A stretch of 64,000 nt of DNA. Origin: Spirodela intermedia. Lineage: Eukaryota > Streptophyta > Magnoliopsida > Alismatales > Araceae. The position numbers and the translations under genes are program-made. Numbering within the stretch: the first letter of the stretch is position 1; each line of letters begins with the position of its first letter. The notes beneath the pieces were generated by a model. It was not told the DNA's origin. It did not search any database and was given only the letters and a program-made list of their open reading frames with translations. Below are positions 11,774-24,684 of the stretch, one piece after another. Location: the NCBI GenBank assembly GCA_902729315.2, contig LR746270.1, positions 5,272,221-5,336,220 of the forward strand, read 5' to 3'.

Positions 11774-14700
11774 TCACATTATGCAACAGTTGGACGGAGC
11801 CCCAAAGCTATCCGGCGATGATCTGCGGGACCCAGATGAGGAAATCAAGAACAATCGAAGCCTGGAGACCCATTATATGGTTTTTTTTTCTCAATTGAGT
11901 CGGAAAACTTAAAAAAGGGAGGAAAAATGTGTGTATAATATATTTATAAATAGAAATCCATACCATATAGCATATAAACCTTGGTGAAAAATGCTTACAT
12001 TTGACCGAGGGTGGAGAGATCGAGATCGGGGGCGAGCTCTTGGACGATATCACTGGGGGGTTGACCACATTCCTGCATTTTCTGCATGAGTTCGATGATT
12101 TTGGTGAAGTTGTCAGGCTCGTTCTCGTAGACTTCGTTGAGCTTCAGAATGAACTGGTATTGATTATGATAGCGATCGTAGTCTACTGGGCACAGCTCCT
12201 TTGAATGCTCCTCCAACCACTTTGGGTACCTTCCAGCGATCTCTTTCATGGGCTCGTGGAGGATCTCCTTTGACAACAATTGTTGCATCATAGTCTCCAC
12301 AAGGGAGTCCATATCCTGCGCAAGATAATTCACACTATTTAACTGAAGAAATAGAAACACATTGGGATATTCAGTCATTTTCCGGAAATAATAATATAAT
12401 TATTTCAGACAAAAAATAGGAAGAAAAAAAATGTAAAAAGAGAACTCTACTTGAGGTAGGAATATTAAAAAATCTAGAAAAATAGAAGCAGCGTGCGTTC
12501 TTTCTGCGGAACCAATTGCAACAGAAGATTTTGACCACCAGCTCGTGATCTAAGTCAAGTGAAATCATATCCAACGTGGAAACCAGATTAGGTATGATAT
12601 AACTAGAGTTCAGGTATCTATTTCTTTAATCTGTAGGAATGATTCGGGGATCTCTCAAGAAGATGCTTTTAATCAGAGGAAGTGAAGTCCACAGCAAGCG
12701 AGTTACAAGAGCCACAGAAAGGAAGAAAACCAAGCCACGGTGCACAGCTGAACCAGTGAGCAGGAATATTTATTGTGTTAACTAGAGACATAAAAAACTG
12801 TAGGAGAAGCTTATGCTAAAAACTTCTAAGAAGTTCTACTGCCAACAGGTACATGAATGACTGAATCATGGCTATCAGTCAGCACGATCTACGCAAACTA
12901 AGACTGCGATTTAGACATTCATTAGTAAATATCATCGCTCAATTATATTAAGGTAAACATACTAGGTTCGGAACCCTCTGGTCCACCTGGATGAACACAG
13001 CATGCATTAAATCTCGACAGCTATAACATCATGTAAGTACAATATGATTGTTTGTAATCAGAAGTGAAGGGTGGGTCAAAAGATGTAGAACCAAAATAGG
13101 CTAGCTGCTGACAAATAAAAATAATAGCAGTCATCATTTATGTCCATAGATTATGATTCCAAAGGAACAGTCAAGCAGTGTCCGGAAGCCCAGTTGCACC
13201 TTTCATGAAACCCCATGGTTTGAGGTCGAATAGATTTACATGGTTTAGAGAAAAACTTCAAATGAAGAGAGAGTGAAACGCTTTAGAACTAAGCACAAGA
13301 GACTGACCTTGACTTACTGTTAGATGTCGTAAATCCACTTCTTATTTTTCTAGAAATGTATTTAATGGGTTGAGTAAATCCAATGATATCATCAAAGAAA
13401 ACCCCTTCGTTTCTTAACGTCAAATATTTAGGAGAATCCACAAGAAGCCTGAATTTGACTTGTTCTTACCAGTCATGAATTCAATTCTTATTTCCCTAGA
13501 ACGAACTTAATTAGTTGCGCGAATCTAATCATATCATCAAAGACAACACCTGCATCTATTATCTCCGTCGATACTAAGAATTATTTAGGACACTGCACAC
13601 GAAACCCGCATTTAAATTGTTCCTGGACGTTATGAATTTACTTATCAGATCCCTAGAAACAATTCAATGGGTTTAGCGAATCCAATCATATCATCAAAAT
13701 CTAGGACAACCGCCAAAAATCTTTCTCTGTCAACGTTCAGAATTATTCCAAACAATACTCGAGAAACCTGCACATGACTTATTGTTAAATGTCGTGAATT
13801 CACTTTTTATTTCTCTAAAAAGTATTTAGCGGAAACTCTTCATAAATCCAGTCATAGCATCAAGGACAACCCCTGAAACTCTTACCTCCGTCAACATTAA
13901 GAGTTCTTTAGAACAGTGCTAAAGAAATCTGCATTCGACTTGTTCTTAGGTGTCGTGAATTCACTTCTTATTTCTCTAGAAATCACTTGATTGGTTGAGT
14001 AAATCCAATCATATCATCAAAAACAATCCCTGTAATTCTTATCTACTTCAACATTAAGAAATATTTAGAACAATGAGAATAAATCTGCACTTGACTGAAA
14101 AAAAATCGGTGGTGAAACTATCAAAATATGGACTGAAATTCCAAGGATCTCTTTCTTCATAAAGCAAGATAATAGAGCGAAGTTTTACGAAGTAAATGAA
14201 GAAATATTCGTCTGAAAACTGCGAAAAAAATTGATGTTCAGGATTCCGACCACAAACAAAGAGGGAGTCCAATCATAAAAGAGGGCCTGAATACCTGAGT
14301 ACCCGCTATCTCCTCAAACTGCTTCACGAAGTCCTCCATGATGCCCTCCTTCTCTAGATCCTCGATGCCCGGGGGTCCCTGGGCACCCAAGGTAGACTCA
14401 AGTCCCATGAAGGCATGTTGAGTCTGCTGAGTCAGCATGGCAAGGGCCTCTGAGGCATGAGAAACGTCTTTGGGGGGCGCCCCGCGGGCTCTAGGCAGCT
14501 GCCTACCCTTCTTCTTCGACTGCCGAGCCGGTGACAGGCCCATCCCCAAGCCCAGACCCTGGACAGGCGCTAAGAACGCCGAGGAGGATGAAGCCGAACT
14601 CGGTGCTTCCTCCACTCCCACTCTACTAGCTTCCACGCCGCTGCCGCCGCTGGAACTCTCAGCGGCTCCTCCCCTAGAACGAACACAAAATTCGAAAAAT

Positions 14701-14938
14701 AAGAGAAATACTGAACGTAATCTAGGTCATTGGAGGAAGGAGATTCACACCTCCGACCGGGATCTAGGTTGAGATTGCTGAAGTCATCCAGAGCACCTGC
14801 GAGAGAAGCATGAGAAAAGGCGAGACCAATTACAGCACTTTGCGTATGTATCGGGAGGGCTGAGGAGAGAGAGAGAGATAGCACGAAGTACTTACTATCG
14901 AGCAGGTTATCTAAATCGTCGGCGGAGGCATCGGCCAT
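11774..14938 (-). CDS. PEX19: Peroxisome biogenesis protein 19 (peroxin-19)
   Basis: Cytosolic farnesylated chaperone and import receptor for peroxisomal membrane proteins, docking on PEX3. Exons (complement): 14896-14938, 14751-14796, 14295-14673, 11999-12315, 11774-11822. Phases are consistent, giving 277 residues (other plant PEX19 proteins are about 250). The N-terminus has the PEX3-binding motif [14 protein letters not shown]. The middle holds [13 protein letters not shown] and VKQFEEIAG. The folded cargo-binding part carries [26 protein letters not shown] and NEPDNF...[17 protein letters not shown]. The last 49-nt exon encodes [14 protein letters not shown], ending in the farnesylation CaaX box CCIM. 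Without that exon the frame would stop just after LSTLGQ at a sequence that is actually the donor GTAAGC. The start ATG gives the canonical [10 protein letters not shown]. Intron 3 is 2 kb and contains a tandem array. Confidence 0.95.
13290..14095. repeat. Diverged ~156-bp tandem array in PEX19 intron 3
   Basis: About five head-to-tail units. The core aatccaatcatatcatcaaa recurs with changes at 13377, 13522, 13679, 13845 and 14002 (spacings 145, 157, 166, 157). Each core is preceded by a cttcttatttctctagaaa-like block and followed by a ctccgtcaacattaagaat-like block. The units differ by many substitutions and small indels, so the array is old. It lies wholly inside the intron between the EEIAGTQ and DMDSLVE exons. 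Confidence 0.85.
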
Positions 14939-16142
14939 GGCGGCGAGGAATTGGGTGCCTCCTAGTCGACGAAAGACAGGGGAAGAAGAGGATGGACGCC
15001 TGGAAACTGACGTCTCTCTCTCTCTCTCCCTCTTCCTGGTTTAAATACCCGCGAGTTCGGTAAGATTTCGGGCACGGCAGCGATCCGGAATCGTTGGCCG
15101 CCGCCCCCTGACTCTGCAAGCGAGAGAGCGTGGTGACTCTTTGCTAGTGTTTCCCAAGCAGGGCCTTTCCTTGCCCATTAATGTAATATTTTGGTAAATA
15201 TATTTATATATGGCATATAAATTTGTTGTCATCCGATCAGGACTACCCAATAAAATGAATTTATGAAGACTTTTACTACACACGCATTTTCTTGTTCATT
15301 GTTTTCATTGTATATTTCTTATGGGATTATTTTATTATTAAAAATAATATTTGAATATATTTAAATGACAACTCATATTATTTATGTATCACACGAAATA
15401 TTATTATTGCTAGAAGGTGGCAATCTATTTCTTATGGGATTATTTATTTATTATTTAAAAATAGATAAAGTAATATATTTAAAAGCCAGCTCATATTATT
15501 TATGTATCACATTAAATCTTATCATTGCTGCCATGTTTTCTAAGTAGCTTCTTTATTTTTTAGTATACATTTGGGATTTTTTATTCCATTTAAAAATTGA
15601 AGTGATTGTAAATATTGAATTAAATGAGCATTCGAACCATGAAATGAATATATTACGGGATTATGGGATGGTGTTTTCTTACGGTTTAAATGTCTCACAT
15701 ATAAAGAATTAGTAGAATTTATAACAACTGGGAAATTTCCAGATTTTAATTTTATAAAAACCCTGTGAAAATCACATTTTTCTTCGCAAAATTAATTATA
15801 GACCCTAGAGTCAAAGAGAAGAAGGCGCTAGTTGACATGTACAGGGCACATGAAAAAATATAATAGTTTTAGGTGAACAGTTGTTATTATTGAATATATA
15901 TTTTTTATGTGCGTATATACGAAAAGCCAGAGAATTCTTCGCCGTTCATGATGGTCATATACGAAATATAAGAGTTTTAGGTAAATAGTTGTTATTATTA
16001 AATAGATGTGGGCATATACGAAAAGCCAGGGAATCCTTCATCGTTGATGAATGGACGACTGCCCCACGCCGGGGACTGGAGACGGGGGTGGTGGCCCTCC
16101 ACCATCACATTCTGGCAGGGCTAATCTGCCGCTTGACACGGG
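14939..16142. promoter_or_regulatory. Divergent intergenic region, PEX19 / CDP-DAG synthase
   Basis: The PEX19 5' side (14939-15150) is GC-rich and carries a short CT/GA tract (15015-15035). The centre, 15170-16010, is very AT-rich, with a repeated pair of segments: tattatttatgtatcacacg-like text occurs near 15375 and 15493. GC content rises again before the CDS start. No coding exon is supported. Confidence 0.5.
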
Positions 16143-19100
16143 ATGGTCTCCACCATGACCGGACTCCCGGAGCTCCGCCGCGGCGGTGGCGGCGGTGGCG
16201 CCGCCCTAGGCCTCTTCTCATACAATTCCCCGTGCGCCTGCCAGAGTCTGCCGTCCTCGTCCTCACCGGCGTCGGTGTCGCCGAGAACGGTTGCGTTTGT
16301 GCGTCGCTTTATTGTGTCGAAGACGAGCATCCGAGCGGTGCCTGAGCGTGGGTGGAGTGGAAGCAGACGCAGAGGCTATCGGTTGATGCGGTTAGTCGTC
16401 GTCGGCGTCGGAGCGAATCTGGATTCGTTTAACGGCGGGAAGGAATCGGAGGCGGTAAGGAAGCCGTCCGCTCCGCGCACGTTCCGATTTTCTTTCCCCG
16501 TTTTTCTTCGAAGCCATTCGGCTCGTTGGGGAGTTCAACTGTTAGTGTCTGTGTGCATTTAGGGAATCGTGAGGGATCAGGAACGGGAAAAGTTGTCAGA
16601 TGCGGAGGATTTGAGCTCGCTCCAGCAGCAACAGCGCGACCAGCTTAAGAACCGCGTGGTGTTCGGTTTAGCGATCGGAATTGTTTCTGGGGGTATTGTG
16701 TTAGCCGGAGGATGGGTGTTCACGATAGCAGTTGCTGCGGCAGTGTTTGTTGCTTCACGCGAGTACTTCGAGTTGGTCCGGAGCCGTGGCATTACCGCTG
16801 GGATGACACCTCCTCCAAGATATGTGTCACGTGTTTGCTCCATAATTTCTACGCTCATGCCTCTGCTGACACTGTAAGGTTCTTCCACTACAGATGATAT
16901 TTTCTCCAGAAAGATTTAGAATTTCTTTTCCACACAGGTCTGCATATTGTATTTGTATACCTTGCTTGTATGTCTATGGATACAGTTGCCTGAATTAGTT
17001 TTCAAGTAAACTGAATGAGTTTTTTGGCTATGAGTTGAGAGGACACGCTTGCGCTTTTAACAAGACTAGGAGAGGACTTTCAGAGAAACGATAGTGTCTC
17101 TGTTCTTTATCTGGCTGCAAACTTCGGATGCGTTGGGACCTCTTTCCTATTGAGATGCCATCGTAATGGATCTCGCATTGCCAGCCCACAAGTTGGAAAA
17201 TGAATTGATTATCGTCTGGCTCCTATTCTACCGAACTACGAACGGAAGTCAAAATTATTTGCATAATATGATAAAAATTGACTCAAAGTAAAAGCCTTCC
17301 TCTAGACAGGCATATTTTATTTATCTACATCTTCACTTTAACAGATTGCTGCTGTTGTCTATATTTTTTGAGTCTCAATGCAAACTCTGCCACTTTTATT
17401 TGCATCCGTATGGCCAACAACAGGGCTACCTCCGCCCTTTGTCCACAAGACTGGGAAAATTCTAGATATACGCCTTTGAAGAGATGCATCGAGGCAAGGT
17501 GCTAAGTTTACTCGATTACCTTATTGAAGGTGGGGATGACTGAGAAGGCCACTAAAAGTTGTATTTTTTCAGGATTTATTGGGTAAGAACTAGAAGGGAT
17601 TTTTTCCTTAGTTTCTATTTCTGTATGTGCTGTGGAACGATCTAGGAGCAGGGACTGAGTCTTCTGATATTTAAAGGTGCAATAGTTACTTCTTAAATCA
17701 CTTGATATGTGAAGATGGAAATAGTAGTGACAAGGAATAAGCTGTGTTGTGGAAGGTTTATTGCAGGCTCTGCATGATGTATTTCTGAACACTCAGACCC
17801 CTTGCACTCACCGTGGTTTCATGAAAAACTTCGTGTTTTCTTCAGACACATTCCAGATTCATGTGTTGGTTGATAAATATGCAGTAAAATGATCATCTGT
17901 TCATCTTTCTAATGCATACATATAGTAAGAATTCAATTTGACTAGTTTAGATTCCTTAATGTGTAGTGGTTCTAAATAAACTCTTGTCTAAATTGTGAAG
18001 TTTTCTCTTTTTTAAGATATGGGACATGGTCATTTGTCAAGTATTGACACAAACTCATGTTATTGGATACAAAGAATAGATAGGGGGATTGGAGGGACAT
18101 ATGTACTTTTTACGTTTTTAACCATCCACATGGTAAAATATTTTCAACTAAGAATGTTGAAGATTTTTGGAGAGTTTGGTCTTCATAGTCCATAAATTTT
18201 TGGCAAGTTTGTCAGGACTCCCCTAACATAATACGTGTTTGAACCCTAGTGACAAGTGCAAACACATTCCACAGGTATGCCTTACGGACGCAAGTTGAAA
18301 CAACTGATTACAGATTCTTGATTGACTCATTAAATCATAGAAGAAGATCAAGTATCAACTCGTGATTTCAGTTAGTTTTGAAATTTTCGGTTGGCTGGTT
18401 CAATACATTAGTGCTCGCTTCTCAAGAAGACGTTATATTGAGGTGATGATTTATTTTTTTCTGGCTGTAATTAGGTTTTTCTACTTGATTGTTCGAGGCA
18501 CATGATAATGACATAATATTATACCTATGGAGGAAGGAAATAATATAGTTGTGGTTGGCGCAATCATTTATTTACTGGGAGATGTTGAGGTTACTAGAGG
18601 CTTGCAGTCCTTGGGCATTCCTTCTTTCTGGTGCCTAAGTCTACAGATGTTTCTCTCTGATAATGGAATTGCCTGCTAAAATATCTTCTTTTTTGAAATA
18701 ATTGAGGTTCCACCAGGATATCTGTTTTACAGCTGATTTCTAACCTCAAACTATTCTTCCATTTGAATTAGCTGTTCTATGGATATTTTTAACTGTCACT
18801 TTTCTATGATTTTTTAGGTACCTTGGTCACATGGATGCATCTGTTACTTCATTTGCTTTTATTATTGCTACGATATTGATTTTACAAAGAGGGAGTCCTC
18901 GTTTTGCACAGCTAAGTAGCGCCATGTTTGGGTTGTTCTACTGTGGTTATCTTCCTTGTTTCTGGATTAAGCTTCGTTGTGGTTTGGAAGTTCCTGCGTT
19001 GAACACCAGTATGTATCTTCCAACTTTTTGATTGAGAAAATGCACTTTCTACTTCTTCGTGCATCCAAATTATGAAAGTAACTAGAACATTTCGATTTAG

Positions 19101-22100
19101 GTTTTTTTGAGAATCACATCTACCTTTGAGTTAGTTTCTGTGTACATTTTTTTGAAGTATGAATATTGTAGAAATGATAGAGATGAAAAATTGATGGATG
19201 CGACTGATTGCTTAGTCAGGAGTAAGGGACCATTTATTCCAATGAACCTCTTTAGATTTTGGGCCCGCTCTTTTTTCCAATGAACCTCTTTAGATTATTA
19301 CGTATTTTCTTCGAAGCTCTGTCTTGAGTAAAAATGTGAAGGGACTCTGACAAAAGTGACTGAAGAACAAATGGACGGATCTATGAATTTGTATTTATTT
19401 CTCTGGTTGTCATTTGATTACACCAATGACCATCTCATGCGAGTTGCATGTTTTCTATGCAATGGGATTGAAAAAATGGTGTAGTTGCCGGAAGTATACA
19501 GCATTGGGTAATGATGAAGATAGTCTTAAGGTCTGCCTAATTCTTATTAACGAAAAGAGTGATCCAATGTGGGAAGGTTGATAATAAGGCAGCTTGACAT
19601 TTTTATGATGCAGCTGTGCGGATTCTCATCTCCCTTGGCCACTGATAATCACCCACTGATGTTTACATGAAATTTATTTTTACCGCTGCTGCAACCTTCT
19701 GTCTGCCGCTGCCTACTGTTGCTCCGCTCATGTTCTCTGGCAAGAGAGCAGGGTGTGGCAACGAAAGGCAGTGGGAGCCAGTGGCTTGGCAGGAGAGTTA
19801 GTTTTCTTTTTCCTAGGGTTTCTTCCCCCTTCTTCATCTTTACCTTCTGTGTCTGCTAAAAGCCCCCAATCTGGTCAAAAATTGGAAGACTAATTGATAC
19901 TTGATTTCATCAATTTCTAACGGGATAGGATTTCCTCCCTTGAAATGGATTAAACAAACACCTTATTATGATCTGACTCAGCTGACGTTTCTTATTTTTA
20001 GATAATACTATTTCCATTAAATCAGTCAATTGTTCCTTTGACACTCTGCTGGCCTCATTATCTGTGATTGGAAAATATTCAATTGTTTTAATTAGGATAT
20101 ATTTTTCTGCCACTTGCGATTTGAGCCTTTGCTTCTTCTGCTCAGTTTCTGCTGAAAATGTGCCTTGGTCCTAACATAGTCTCAAATGGTAGTCTTTTTC
20201 CTTTTTACAAAAGAAACTTAGTTGTTGATGAAACCTTATGGCTAAAGGGCTAAGTCTACTGGCCACTCTCTGGACTAGCTATTTGGCATAATTAATTTTC
20301 AAAGTGGAAACAGAGAACTGATCTGAAGTTGACTTTTCATAGTGGGCTGTAGATGGAGACAGGCAAATGATGCCATCAATAAATATTTTTTTGGTGTGGT
20401 TGATTGCTAATTTTAGTTAATGCTTAAATGCATTATCATTTTGTATGAAACTACATTTTTTAAGTTTTATGGCTTTTCACAAAACTAAGACTCTTTTCTT
20501 GAGGTACTTTCAAGGCCTAATTTATCCTTCAATTGGACAGAATTAGGAGCAGCTTGGCCAATTCTTTTTGGCGGTCAGACTCACTGGACAGTTGGCCTTG
20601 TTGCAACTCTCATTTGTGCCTGTGGCATCATAGCAGCTGATACCTGTGCTTTTCTTGGTGGAAGGGTGCTCATTTTTTTTAATGCTTTGTCCTTCTTAAT
20701 ATTATAACTGTCTATTTCTTTGTGAAATGAGATCGCCTTCAGTTATGAGCAAATTTATTTATCTGCCATAAGAAATTTATCATAATTGATGGATACTTGG
20801 CATAAAATTTTGGAAGTGAAGGCTTCATTGGGTGTTACTTTGTTATTGAGCATTCTTTTATTTCTCTTTTTGGAAGAGATGAGCTAGCGGCCACCACTCT
20901 CCAAAAAGAATGCAAGAAGATACTGTGTTGTTACTGTGCATTATATCTTTACTTTTTTACTATTTCTAGATTCGAATCGTTTTTTTTAATTCCTCAGTCC
21001 TGTAGCAACTAGTTCTTACATTCAAATCAACTCACATGACATGTGAATAAAGCATTATAACATTCTTCCACTTCAGCTGAATTGACCACGTACTATCTGC
21101 CATCCTAATGTACTTTTCTCACAGGTTCTCACAAAACCTGTGAGAACCACCACCTCTCATTGTTGTTCTACTTGATTAGGAATATCTGTAAGGGATTTAA
21201 GAGAGAAATCACGACTTTGAAGGTTTTGGGTGCCCTGGGATGCACTTGCATTCGAAATCCCCTCATCTATAATTCAACTCGAACTGTCTTAAGTCATCTT
21301 GCACCAGTTGACCTGTGACTCTTGGTATCGCATCAAATCTGTTTCGTCATCAAGGATCTGAAAAAGATTCACCGGTTCAACATTGCTTTACATCTCAAAT
21401 CATGTGCTTAATTTAGATTCAGTTGGGCCGTAGTGGCCTCCGTCTCTCTCCAGTCCCCTCTCTCCCACACACATACTCCTGCGTACTTTGCCTCAAGATT
21501 AGTCCTTGACAACCTGGTTTGAAGGGGAAGACATGGTCTCAAGACCAGCCTTCAAGCACATATCAACTGGCATCCTTGCATATTGTTTGCTATGTAATAT
21601 TCAATCCATATGTGATCTCGCTTCGCAACCCATCCATCCTCGCATGTTTTTATGCTTCCATTCAAACTCCATTAACCCTCTCTCAGTTCATTTTTAACGT
21701 TCTTGCTATCCAGTACATTAATTGGTTTCAGATTATAAGAGTGTTCGATAACTGCAAATTACTTAAAAAGGCATATATTTGTTAACAAATTTAATGATCT
21801 CAGTTTGACTACCGGTCATTAATCTCGTCAAACTGCTTTTTGAATCTTTGATCCAAGACAATACTGGATTCATGGGTTGATTCCTAGTAGATTGATTGCA
21901 TTGTTTGCCATCTCCATCGTCTACTGGTGAAAAGATCCCATACTAAATGGAGTATTCTTGGAGGTTGCCTTATTTTGCTTAAATTTCTTGGAACGTTCAT
22001 AGGTACTCTCAGTTATCCTGGAATCACATTTTCCAGCTAACTTCTTTTACGTTGCTTTTGAGTATGTCGCTATAGATCTGTTTTGGAAAAAGGAGTTCTG

Positions 22101-23692
22101 TTCGCTCCTTATTTCTTACCTGTAGTAGAACATATGACAAAGATGTCTTCTTCTTTCCTTGCTGAAAGTTACTATTGCTTGACTCCCTGTGTCCACACAA
22201 TAGACTGGACAACCTGTAAAATCTAATTGGTATAGTTAGTGTAGGGCGCTTGTCGTTTGAACTGTATTGATAATATGTCTTTTTCTTTCAGGCATTTGGG
22301 CGAACACCACTCACAAATGTTAGTCCTAAAAAGACCCGAGAAGGAGCTCTTGCTGGTCTCACTGGCTGTGTAGTCGTCTCAGTAGTGTTATCAAAGATCT
22401 TATCTTGGCCTACATCTTTGTTGAGGTATTGTATAGTTTGTTTACTTTCTTTTTACAGAAATAATAAACGTCCACCAAACTATAATATGGATGTCATAGT
22501 CATGTTGGTTACCCACTAAGAGATTTGATTTTTTTTCTCCTCATCTCATCGTAGAACGTATCAACTTTCCTCCAAATGTCTTTTCTTCTAAGTTTATCAT
22601 TATTATTATTTAATTTTTTTGATTTATTTTTAAAGTAAGTTGATATGGGTTAGTATTAAATTCAGTCGTGAATTGGGCTTTTTATTTAACCTTTAAAATT
22701 TATTCTATCTCAATGCAATCTGTAATTATGAACATAAAAAATGGAAAATATCTCTTAGAATTCCGATTTTGAATTGAATTTCTTCACAGGAATTGCACAT
22801 TTCTTTTCAAAGTTAAAAGCATTTCAACATGAAAGATCATAAACTTGTGATATTTGGGAGTTTGAAGGAGAAAAAATAAATGAAGGACCGCCTATCATTA
22901 AAAGATCGCAGTCATCAGCATAACCTTGTAAAAATCACAGAGACAAGTGGGGATGACTATCCATACTACTGCAAGAATAATCGATGAACCCTAAAAGATC
23001 ATGCATCTGTTTGGCATAAATTCGACATGAGGATGAGCCATGGAGGGTTGTGAAGCCTCCTCTCTCACAGTGAAGATGCCACCGCCCATCAAGCCCTCCG
23101 AGAGATAAACCCTAACACGGAGCTCCACCATGTCTCAACACCCCCTTCTTTTTCACCCATACCTCGCCTTTTGAGCATCCGGAGCGCATACCAGATGAAG
23201 AAGGCTCGTGGTTTCATTTCCTATCTTTAGCATCTTTTGTGGATATCCTCTGCTTTGGTCGTCTTCGTTCGTACGCATTGGATCCTGATTTGTGTGATTT
23301 CTGGTAATATCACATCAGCGCGTCGGCGTTTGGAGTGCTCACCTTCGTGGGGTCTTTATTTGGGGACCTCATCGAATCTATGATCAAGCGTGATGCCGGG
23401 GTCAAGGACTCTGGATCTCTCATCCCTGGACATGGTAAGATCCCTGGATCATTACAGAATATAACGCCGAGAATCATCTTTTTCTTAATATAATAATAAT
23501 TATACTTATTATTATTATTATTATTTTGACCCCCTTCCCCAGCTTTTCTTCTCTTCTTTTCTTTTTTTTTTTGGTGGTGAAGAGATGGTTCTTCTTGCAG
23601 GAGGGATTCTTGACAGGGTGGACAGCTACTTGTTCACTGGGGCGCTGGCGTACTCCTTCGTCAAGGTCGGGTTGCCCCTCTGTGGCGTCTGA
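16143..23692 (+). CDS. CDS4: Phosphatidate cytidylyltransferase (CDP-diacylglycerol synthase), plastid type
   Basis: Makes CDP-diacylglycerol from phosphatidate and CTP, the precursor of phosphatidylglycerol in plastids. Exons: 16143-16454, 16563-16873, 18818-19008, 20541-20665, 22292-22425, 23319-23434, 23601-23692. They join in phase to 426 residues, close to plant CDS4/5. The N-terminal ~100 residues are Ser/Arg/Gly-rich, low in acids and transit-peptide-like. Hydrophobic segments include [30 protein letters not shown] and [20 protein letters not shown]. Residues ~378-404 carry the family signature (KR, then [13 protein letters not shown], then DRVD), which holds the metal/CTP site. [16 protein letters not shown] is the other conserved loop. 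The C-terminus is KVGLPLCGV. The gene contains a 1.9-kb first large intron, and its 3' end faces the HAM gene. CDS4 versus CDS5 cannot be told apart here. Confidence 0.93.
16874..23318. other. Long introns of the CDP-DAG synthase gene
   Basis: Introns 16874-18817, 19009-20540, 20666-22291 and 22426-23318 are T-rich with consensus GT/AG ends. The only local structure I could support is a short direct repeat, ttccaatgaacctctttaga, at about 19236 and 19275. No RNA gene or clear transposon coding relic was seen. Confidence 0.6.
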
Positions 23693-23945
23693 GAAGCAGA
23701 GAGAATGCTTGCTATATGTGCAGATCGAGAAGACGATCGATCGATTCCTGTACATTTTTCTTCTTCTTCTTTCTTCTTCGTCAATTCATGATCTTATCAG
23801 ATACCAGGGAGCCTTGATTTATCTTCTCTCTGTCTTGAAGCCGTGCTGCCGCTGCCGACTCTCGCTCTGTTGGGCCGGAAGAGCGGCCCCCCGATTCTCT
23901 GGTGGCATCTGAGTCTCCTCGGCCCATTATCTTCCGCCTATCTCT

Positions 23946-23977
<32 letters not shown>

Positions 23978-24532
23978 CGCGTTGGTTGTACGCGCCACAC
24001 GAGAGAGAAAATGTCCAGAACAAGCTCTCATTCATGGAAGGGCGAGGAATAATGAGAGAGAAGGTAGAGAGAGGCGCAGAAGCATCTTAAAAAGGAGGGG
24101 GGGGATGAAAAAGTGGTTGATGACAACAGCCCAATGCTTTTTTATGTCCATCTTCAAGCTTAGCCTACCAGGAAACCCTCTGCGCGGGGGAACGTCGGAG
24201 TTTCTCTCTCCTCCCCACTTCCTCCGTTACGACCGACAGTTGGTGGCCCATCTCTGTCTCCGGCCTTCGGCCATCGATGGTCCCTCATTGACCTCCTCTC
24301 TCCTCTCTCCGCCGTGGTCCCTCGCCATGTCAAACCTTTCCTTTCCCACAGAGATAGGGAAATGAAGGCGGGAAGAGAGAGAAGACGAGACAGGCAGATT
24401 AGGGAGAGACATTCGAAGACCGGGTGCCGGTTGGCCAAGTTTTTAGAGAGAGAGATTCATGGATTTTTATATCTAGAGAGAGAGAGGTGGGATTATTTCT
24501 GTAGGGAAGGGAATAATTATGCGAAGATAGAT

Positions 24533-24594
<62 letters not shown>

Positions 24595-24652
24595 TGCTAG
24601 AGGAGATGAAACACAAGGCACGCACACACACTTATACACACACATATATATG

Positions 24653-24684
<32 letters not shown>

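Noticed and set aside
11995-12378. PEX19 ending at the TAA just after LSTLGQ
   Set aside because: The TAA is inside a consensus donor, and an in-phase downstream exon supplies the family's conserved tail and CaaX box.
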